Below, in pieces: positions 58,548-64,000 of a stretch of DNA of 64,000 nt (positions are counted from its first letter, which is position 1; each line of letters begins with the position of its first letter). The stretch is from UBA8752 sp965657965 (GTDB taxonomy: Bacteria > Bacteroidota > Bacteroidia > Flavobacteriales_D > Sanyastnellaceae). A program made the position numbers and the translations under genes. The notes under the pieces are model-generated. The model saw only the letters and a program-made list of their open reading frames with translations. It was not told where the DNA came from and searched no databases. The stretch spans positions 269,862 to 333,861 of the forward strand of contig CBFHQM010000001.1 in assembly GCA_965657965.1 (NCBI GenBank), read 5' to 3'.

Positions 58548-59748
58548 TTTGGCGGATTTGCGACGCAGCTACTTGGGGCTTCTCATTTGCCTTTTTAGCG
58601 GACCTAGCCTGTTGGCTCAAACCACAAATCAAGCGGAATTGGAGGCGGAGAGAAAGGCATTGACGGAGCGCATTGCCGCCACACAATCTTTGCTCAAGTC
58701 TACCGAAGACGACCGAAACAGAACCACTCAAGAATGGGCGGTGTTGAAGACCCAACTCAACCTGAGACAACAGCTGCTTTCCAACCTGAGTGCAGAACGG
58801 AAGGCTGCAGAGCGCCGTTTTCGCCAAAGACAAGAGGGCGTGCAAACGGCAGATGTGCAACTTGAATCCATCAAAGAGGAATATGCCGAAATGGTCCGCA
58901 TTGCCGCCAAACAAGGCGGGCAAGACCAATGGTGGCAGGCGGTTCTTGATGCCGAGGGCACCACACAAGCCTTCCGAAGGCTCTTGCTCATCGAAGAGTA
59001 CCGGCAAACAAGAGAAAAACAAGCCGCACGCATCGTCCAATCTGCCTCTGCCCTCCGGTTAGAAATGGCGGCCTTGGAGACCGAGCGAGAATCGCTCGTA
59101 GAAGTAGAAAAAGACCTTCGTTCTGAGCGAGATGCCGCCAAAAATTCTGCACGCCAAATGGCGTCCTTGGTGTCTGACTTCCAAACACGAGAACGCGAAT
59201 TGAAAGACCAACTCGCCGTCGAAGAAGCGAGGCGTGCAGAGTTGGGAAAGGCCATTGCCCGATTGATGGAAGCGGCACGTAGCCGGAGCGATGGCCGTGA
59301 AAACTTTGCTGCCACACCTGAAGGAAAAATCATCGGTGCGGAATTCAAAGCCAACAAGGGAAGCCTGCCGTGGCCGGTTTCGGAAGGCGTGCTCGTGGGG
59401 CGATTTGGCACCCACCCACACCCCAGTTTGCCCGGCATCCGCATTGAGCGCCGAGGCATCGACATCGCCACATCCGACGAAGCAAAAGTCACGTCCATTT
59501 TCAGTGGCCGGGTGTCCAACGTCATCACCATCCCCGGTGGCGGCATGGTCGTGATGGTCAACCATGGGTCACACCGCTCCGTTTATGCCAATTTGGGCGC
59601 TGTGTCGGTGAGCAATGGAGACAATCTCAGAACCGGTCAGGTACTTGGCACTGTCATCGACCTCGGCGATGGACCGCGTGCTCACCTCGAAATTTGGGAC
59701 GCTTCGGGCAGCACCCCAGTGAACCCAGAACCTTGGATCGCCAAATGA
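58537..59748 (+). CDS. EnvC-like murein hydrolase activator (degenerate LytM)
   Basis: Secreted protein of 403 residues. The signal peptide ends at LLAQ (about 28), followed by a long coiled coil (about 30-270) and a C-terminal LytM/M23 domain (about 290-400) with GRFGTHPHPSLPGI, GIDIAT, GGGMVVMVNHG, YANL and HLEIW. The first metal-ligand His expected before GIDIA is Arg (RRGIDIA), so the zinc site is incomplete, as in EnvC, which activates amidases rather than cutting itself. The likely role is control of septal peptidoglycan splitting. Overlaps the DUF4292 gene by 11 bases and feoB by ATGA (59745-59748). Confidence 0.9.
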   Translation: MAFDLADLRRSYLGLLICLFSGPSLLAQTTNQAELEAERKALTERIAATQSLLKSTEDDRNRTTQEWAVLKTQLNLRQQLLSNLSAERKAAERRFRQRQEGVQTADVQLESIKEEYAEMVRIAAKQGGQDQWWQAVLDAEGTTQAFRRLLLIEEYRQTREKQAARIVQSASALRLEMAALETERESLVEVEKDLRSERDAAKNSARQMASLVSDFQTRERELKDQLAVEEARRAELGKAIARLMEAARSRSDGRENFAATPEGKIIGAEFKANKGSLPWPVSEGVLVGRFGTHPHPSLPGIRIERRGIDIATSDEAKVTSIFSGRVSNVITIPGGGMVVMVNHGSHRSVYANLGAVSVSNGDNLRTGQVLGTVIDLGDGPRAHLEIWDASGSTPVNPEPWIAK

Positions 59749-61871
59749 AGTTTGCACTCATCGGGAACCCGAATTGCGGCAAGACCTCGCTGTTCAATAC
59801 CCTTACGGGATCAAAGGCCAAAGTGGCCAACTTGCCAGGTGTAACGGTATCCCCTGTAGTGGCCAAGATGTCCCCTTCCAAAGGACAAAATCAGCGCGCC
59901 ATCGAGCTCGTTGATCTGCCGGGAACTTACAGTCTCCACCCAAAAGCACTCGACGAAGCTGTCACACGCGACGCCCTCCTGAATCCGGATCACCAACACC
60001 GGCCAGATGGTGTCATTCTGGTTCTCGATTCAGCCAACCTCAAACGCAATCTGTATCTGACCCTGCAGGTCATCGATCTCGGACTCCCCGTCGTGGTGGT
60101 GGTGAATGAAACGGCGCAGAACCCCTGGTCCTTGCCCGCTTTAGAGGCCGCTCTTGGCCGCCCTGTTTTGCCCGTTCATGCTCTGAATGCAAAAGGATGT
60201 GGCAAACTCAAACAGGTCCTGCACAATTGGCCCGAAGACGCCGGCACCAACATCCCAGAGAGGGACTTGCCAGGATGGAGAGAGCGCGTGGACTTGAAGC
60301 CGCTCACACAAGCCCTTCCCCGCCTCTCTGAGGCGAGTCTCGAATTGCTTGTGGTGGGAGACGAAAGTCCCGGTTGGCTCTCCGACGCGGCCAAAACCAC
60401 TTTGGAGAACGTTCGCAAAGAGACCGGGTGTGGTGCCGCAGAACTGCAGTTGGCCGAAGCTGCATATCGCAGCCGACAAGTGCGAAAAATCGCCACCGAT
60501 GTCCTCGGACACAATCCGCCGGCCAGTCACAACCTAAGCGCGAAACTCGACCGTGTTCTCACCCACAGGATAGGCGGCCCGTTGATCCTCATGGCCGTGT
60601 TCTTCCTGATTTTTCAAGGCGTTTACGCATGGGCCACCTGGCCCATGGACTTGATTGACGGCGGAATGAGCGCCTTGATGGAGGCCACTCGGGCTGTTTT
60701 GCCAGAAGGCTGGTGGACCAACCTGCTCGTAGACGGCCTGCTGGCCGGATTGGGTGGCGTGGTCATTTTTGTGCCCCAAATCGCCCTTCTTTTTGGTGCG
60801 GTGGCGGCATTGGAAGAAAGCGGGTACATGACCCGTGTCTCCTTCATGAACGACCGCTGGCTCAGGTCACTTGGTTTGGATGGGCGCGCCACCATTCCTC
60901 TTTTGGGCGGCTTTGCGTGTGCTGTGCCTGCCATTCTGGGGGCCAGAACCATTCCCGGCAAAAGAGAGCGGCTACTAACCATCCTGATTACACCGTGGAT
61001 GACCTGCGCAGCGCGGCTTCCAGTGTACCTCTTCCTGATTGGTTTCGTGGTGCCGAAACAGCCATGGGGGCCTGGTGGATTGCTGAACCTTCAAGGGATT
61101 TTCTTATTCAGCATCTATGCCGCCGGGCTATTTGCTGGATTGGCCATGGCTTGGATCCTTCACAGGGGATTGCCCAAGGCCGCACCCTCTCAATTCCTTC
61201 AGGAATGGCCGCCCTATCGATTGCCCTCCCTCCGACGCACCCTCGGCCAAATCGCGCGCCAAGCGAAAGCGTTTCTTACCGGCGCCGGGCAAGTCATCGT
61301 CTTGGTGTCCATCCTTCTTTGGGGGTTGTCCAACACCGCGCCCGACGGCTTCGATGCCGTGAACGCTCAGCATCAAAACAACCTATCCAGCATCGAGGCC
61401 TCCGGCAACAACCCCGCCGCGATTGCACAGGCCAACCGGGATTGGCAAGCGGCGAGAATGGACGCGTCTTGGTCTGGAAGATTGGGCAACTTCATTGAAC
61501 CCGTGATCTCTCCTCTCGGGTACGACGGTCGAATGGGCATTGCCCTGATTGCCTCGTTCGCTGCACGCGAAGTGTTTGTTGGCACCATGGCCACATTGTA
61601 CGCAGCACCAGAAACAGACGAAGGCATACAGGCGCTAAAAACAAGACTGGGCCGCGAAATCAACCCCAAAACAGGAGCCCCCATTTTGAATGCCGCAACG
61701 GCCATGTCGCTGATTGTATTCTATATGCTCGCGATGCAATGCCTTTCCACGATCGCCATTGTTCGGCAAGAACTCGGTGGATGGAAATGGGCGTTGATTC
61801 AAGCAGGAGGCATGACCCTGATTGCTTATCTCGCGGCGTGGGTCACGTTTGTGGTTGTCAATGGAGCTTGA
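59745..61871 (+). CDS. feoB: Ferrous iron transporter FeoB with altered G4 motif
   Basis: Inner-membrane Fe(II) transporter of 708 residues. The N-terminal G domain has G1 GNPNCGKTS, G2 PGVTV and G3 DLPGTYSL. The G4 position reads VVNETAQ where NxxD is expected, so the guanine-specificity Asp is missing. The membrane part carries two gate-type repeats, including GFACAVPAILGARTI with the conserved Cys, and RLPVYLFLIGF. The start is ATG 59745, overlapping the EnvC-like stop. feoA is not upstream but convergent, and its 3' end overlaps feoB by 14 bases. Nucleotide specificity may be relaxed (inference). Confidence 0.95.
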   Translation: MKFALIGNPNCGKTSLFNTLTGSKAKVANLPGVTVSPVVAKMSPSKGQNQRAIELVDLPGTYSLHPKALDEAVTRDALLNPDHQHRPDGVILVLDSANLKRNLYLTLQVIDLGLPVVVVVNETAQNPWSLPALEAALGRPVLPVHALNAKGCGKLKQVLHNWPEDAGTNIPERDLPGWRERVDLKPLTQALPRLSEASLELLVVGDESPGWLSDAAKTTLENVRKETGCGAAELQLAEAAYRSRQVRKIATDVLGHNPPASHNLSAKLDRVLTHRIGGPLILMAVFFLIFQGVYAWATWPMDLIDGGMSALMEATRAVLPEGWWTNLLVDGLLAGLGGVVIFVPQIALLFGAVAALEESGYMTRVSFMNDRWLRSLGLDGRATIPLLGGFACAVPAILGARTIPGKRERLLTILITPWMTCAARLPVYLFLIGFVVPKQPWGPGGLLNLQGIFLFSIYAAGLFAGLAMAWILHRGLPKAAPSQFLQEWPPYRLPSLRRTLGQIARQAKAFLTGAGQVIVLVSILLWGLSNTAPDGFDAVNAQHQNNLSSIEASGNNPAAIAQANRDWQAARMDASWSGRLGNFIEPVISPLGYDGRMGIALIASFAAREVFVGTMATLYAAPETDEGIQALKTRLGREINPKTGAPILNAATAMSLIVFYMLAMQCLSTIAIVRQELGGWKWALIQAGGMTLIAYLAAWVTFVVVNGA

Positions 61872-62088
61872 CCCACATTAAGTGGGCTTGCTCGCGGCGC
61901 AGTGTGACCAAATGTCCCCCTGCAGACACCGCCATGGGATCTCCGAGTGGAGCGATGTGACGGACCTCAATCTCCTCCCCAACAGTGCAGCCCATTTCCA
62001 TGAGGGCGAGCATGCCTTCGGGGGCATCGATTCGGGTCAACGTCCCCTTTTCATCGGCGGACAAATCACTCAAACGCTTGAGGTCCAT
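61858..62088 (-). CDS. feoA: Ferrous iron transport protein A
   Basis: Small SH3-like protein of 76 residues that assists FeoB. It starts at ATG 62088 (MDLKRLSDLSADEKGTL) and has the FeoA pattern LMEMGCTVGEEIEVRHIAPLGDP followed by VTLRREQA. Unusually, it is on the opposite strand to feoB, the two stops overlapping at 61858-61871. It lies behind tRNA-Val, but a terminator separates them, and a CATTTTTGC -7-like element sits about 10 bases before its ATG. Coordinated expression with feoB must come from separate promoters, or be affected by antisense overlap. Confidence 0.93.
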   Translation of the reverse strand: MDLKRLSDLSADEKGTLTRIDAPEGMLALMEMGCTVGEEIEVRHIAPLGDPMAVSAGGHLVTLRREQAHLMWVKLH

Positions 62089-62150
62089 CCTGCAAAAATG
62101 GGGTAGCCGTTGGCTGTTTTTTCTCCCCTGAATGGGGGATTTCTGGGCAC

Positions 62151-62179
62151 AAAAAACCCGGACCTGTTTGGTCCGGGTT
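62151..62179 (-). terminator. Intrinsic terminator after tRNA-Val
   Basis: On the minus strand AACCCGGACC, loop AAACA, GGTCCGGGTT followed by TTTT: a perfect ten-pair stem with U-tract just downstream of the tRNA 3' end. Confidence 0.93.
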
Positions 62180-62181
62180 AT

Positions 62182-62259
62182 TGGTGGGTCATACTGGACT
62201 CGAACCAGTGACCTCTGCCCTGTCAAGGCAGCGCTCTGAACCAGCTGAGCTAATGACCC
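62182..62259 (-). tRNA. tRNA-Val (anticodon GAC), CCA encoded
   Basis: Cloverleaf on the minus strand: acceptor GGGTCAT/ATGACCC, D arm AGCTCAGCTGGTTCAGAGC, anticodon arm CTGCC TTGACAG GGCAG with anticodon GAC (valine codons GUC/GUU), T arm ACTGG TTCGAGT CCAGT, discriminator A at 62185, CCA at 62182-62184. Confidence 0.95.
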
Positions 62260-62338
62260 TCTGCTGAAGCGGACGGCGAATATACAATGCACTAGCCGCT
62301 CCTCGACTTTGCGTTTGCGACATCCACAAGGTTTCGTT

Positions 62339-63283
62339 CTATTCCACCTTCCAACGCGTCAAATCCAACCCAGTTAAGCGCTCCGTTTCTGCGATGTCAT
62401 GCTCAAAAAATGGATAGAGAAAGGCGCGGTCCTCTTTGCTCATTTTGGACATGCCTTCCGACGTATACCACAAGTTTGTCACCTTCTTTTTGAAGGAATC
62501 GGGCAAAATGCGGGAAGCCCAACTTTTCATGCCGCTCTGGGTCAACCAATGGTTCAACCCTCCCCATCGGGCCATTCCTGCCGGGTTGGCTGCAGAGCGC
62601 TCAACTTCTGGAATGCCGCCATCTAGGCCCAACCAACTTGCCAGATCTTGCCAAGTTTCGGACTCGTTCAAGGACTCGTTCAACACCACCTTGATTTGTG
62701 CCGTTGGGAACTTGGCTTGCCAGCGCTCTAGCCCCTTGGCATATTGCCCGGCTTCCACGAACAGTTCGCTTCTTCCCCACCCGGGATTGGGGTGGGCTTG
62801 ATCTCGCTGGACCGCTTCCATCAAAGACGTCTTGGTAAAACCGTACTTCCTGGCCATCTGCCAATGGGAAAAGGTCCTTTCCATTGGGTTTCGCAAAGCC
62901 ACCAACACCTTGGCTTGAGGGTGTTGCTTGGCCACATTATGAGCCGCCTTGGCCGACCACAAGTAAGACGTGCTGCATTCTCCCACCACTGTGTGGGCCG
63001 GAGAAACACCATCAAACAATGCCGCGTATTGCGCTTGATCCTGAACAAAGTCTACCTGCCGAGGGGCGAGGGGTTTCTGGCTCAAATAGCGGTCCAGAGG
63101 GCCCGGTAGGTTGGCCTTAAACGCCTCAGAGAACCGCGCTGGGTCAATGTCTGTGGCATAATGATTGGGCTCCTTTAGAGGGCTCAGGTAAACCTGAGGA
63201 TGCTGAGAGAGCCGTGAGTGGATCAACGTAGTGCCCGCTTTGGGGGCTCCAATCAAGAAGAAATTCAATTTCGACGCCACCAT
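62339..63283 (-). CDS. PAPS-dependent sulfotransferase family protein
   Basis: Sulfotransferase-fold protein of 314 residues, starting at ATG 63283 (MVASKLNFFLIGAPKAG). The 5'-phosphosulfate loop is IGAPKAGTTLIHSRLSQHP, and the 3'-phosphate-binding segment is LVALRNPMERTFSHWQMARK with the conserved Arg and Ser. EPNHYATD near residue 40 is typical of polysaccharide/heparan-type sulfotransferases. Likely sulfates a surface glycan, in keeping with its overlap (19 bases) with a flippase gene of a polysaccharide locus. Target sugar unknown. Confidence 0.92.
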   Translation of the reverse strand: MVASKLNFFLIGAPKAGTTLIHSRLSQHPQVYLSPLKEPNHYATDIDPARFSEAFKANLPGPLDRYLSQKPLAPRQVDFVQDQAQYAALFDGVSPAHTVVGECSTSYLWSAKAAHNVAKQHPQAKVLVALRNPMERTFSHWQMARKYGFTKTSLMEAVQRDQAHPNPGWGRSELFVEAGQYAKGLERWQAKFPTAQIKVVLNESLNESETWQDLASWLGLDGGIPEVERSAANPAGMARWGGLNHWLTQSGMKSWASRILPDSFKKKVTNLWYTSEGMSKMSKEDRAFLYPFFEHDIAETERLTGLDLTRWKVE

Positions 63284-64000
63284 CCATTCATCAACGATAC
63301 CATCCAGAACCCGTAGGTTTTCCGGACCCAAATGAGTGAAACAATGTTCCAAATTACCATGCCAAAGCACGCCGATGCGGCTGCGCCCAACAATCCATAC
63401 TCCGGAACCCATACTACACCAGCCGTCAGTTGACACACCGCGGACAAAGCCAGAATGGCCAACCCCACCCGCTCGCCTCCTGTCATGTTCAACAGATACA
63501 TGACCGGGCCAGACAGTGCATTGATCGCCTGACCCACGGCCAAAATTCCGAGCGCAGCAACGGCGTCTGACTCCGCAAAAGAAGCGCCCCAAAGTCCAAG
63601 CAGCCAAGGGCCCAATCCCAACAGAACAAGCAAGCCTGGCAAGGCTACGGCCGCATTCATCCAGCCTATTCTGTGCACAGTTTTACGCAAACCTTCGGTA
63701 TCTCCTGCGGCATGAAGCGCACCAAACGTCGGTGCGCCGAGCGCATTCACTGCAAACTGGGTAAACGTGAGCAAGGCGGCCAAACGAAAAGCCGCCCGAT
63801 AATGTGCAACGTCAGCATCTGTCATCCAAAAAGAGAGCATTGCAGTATCGGCCCACGACAGCACCAAGTGCAGCACGCCGCCCATCCAAATCGGAGCCGC
63901 CAACCGCACCATGGCCGCGTTCGGACGAGGGGTGTCGTCCACACCGCCCGCAGCCTTTGGCGCGTATCGAAAACGAAACCACCACACGGTAAACAGCAAC
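63265..64000 (-). CDS. Wzx/MATE-like polysaccharide flippase, partial
   Basis: C-terminal part (about 245 residues) of a multi-pass membrane protein of the oligosaccharide flippase/MVIM superfamily; the 5' part runs past the window. Segments MVRLAAPIWMGGVLHLVLSW, split by WADTAMLSFW, and FTQFAVNALGAPTFGALHAAG, LLVLLGLGPWLLGLWG, AALGILAVGQAINALSGPV and the glycine-containing helices at the end match the second half of the family. It probably flips lipid-linked glycan repeat units across the inner membrane. Overlaps the sulfotransferase gene by 19 bases. Confidence 0.88.
   Translation of the reverse strand, partial: LLFTVWWFRFRYAPKAAGGVDDTPRPNAAMVRLAAPIWMGGVLHLVLSWADTAMLSFWMTDADVAHYRAAFRLAALLTFTQFAVNALGAPTFGALHAAGDTEGLRKTVHRIGWMNAAVALPGLLVLLGLGPWLLGLWGASFAESDAVAALGILAVGQAINALSGPVMYLLNMTGGERVGLAILALSAVCQLTAGVVWVPEYGLLGAAASACFGMVIWNIVSLIWVRKTYGFWMVSLMNGWWRRN

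Overview
The window reads as a metagenome-type assembly of a fairly GC-rich member of the Bacteroidota, most like a marine Flavobacteriales/Cryomorphaceae-type bacterium (the lineage is inference). Supporting signs are a type 9 secretion (T9SS) C-terminal sorting domain, 'GCTDxxACNYD' cysteine repeats, an IPExxxVDY protein between rnc and pyk, DksA and DnaG proteins lacking most zinc ligands, a DUF4292 lipoprotein, -7 promoter elements of the TAnnTTTG type, and dense operons with 4-base ATGA start/stop overlaps. Three runs of N (34683-34691, 36081-36424, 52632-53580) mark gaps; one is flanked by a duplicated 78-bp copy that is an assembly artefact.

Layout. 1-20854 is mostly core metabolism. 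On the minus strand lie lspA (cut by the window edge), dksA, ileS, pyk, an IPExxxVDY protein, rnc, fabF and acpP; then an iodotyrosine-deiodinase-like flavoprotein behind an Mla-type lipid ABC transporter (ATPase and permease); then recX-prfB-fumC, a small lipoprotein and manC. A plus-strand DUF349 protein, an orphan receiver protein, a polysaccharide deacetylase and leuS follow.

21028-36792 is the accessory surface region: a 3575-residue T9SS-sorted protein with 16 cysteine-rich repeats, about 17 HYR/Ig-like repeats and three internally duplicated domain pairs; a YadA-head-like repeat protein; tRNA-Gln; an aldehyde dehydrogenase; an OmpA-type lipoprotein; and a cysteine-repeat lipoprotein interrupted by a gap.

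36895-49678 holds recJ, dnaG, a two-component system, prs-rplY-pth, yicC-gmk-nadD (minus strand), a polyprenyl diphosphate synthase, a MORN-type lipoprotein and a glucosaminidase/LysM protein. 49704-52037 encodes two consecutive tyrosine-degradation enzymes (hmgA with a one-base frameshift, then hppD). From 52024 to 61871 runs a tightly packed plus-strand array: tandem ABC ATPase (gapped), crotonase, dut, sugar nucleotidyltransferase, TPR lipoprotein, DUF4292 lipoprotein, EnvC-like LytM protein and feoB. feoA lies convergent to feoB and overlaps it tail to tail. The window ends with tRNA-Val, a sulfotransferase and part of a Wzx/MATE-like flippase.

There is no CRISPR array, rRNA, transposase or phage module. 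The most unusual items are the GxHH active-site motif of IleRS, the giant mosaic surface protein, the ATGA-linked envelope lipoprotein cluster, the split feoA/feoB arrangement with a degenerate FeoB G4 motif, and the deiodinase-like enzyme joined to a lipid transporter.
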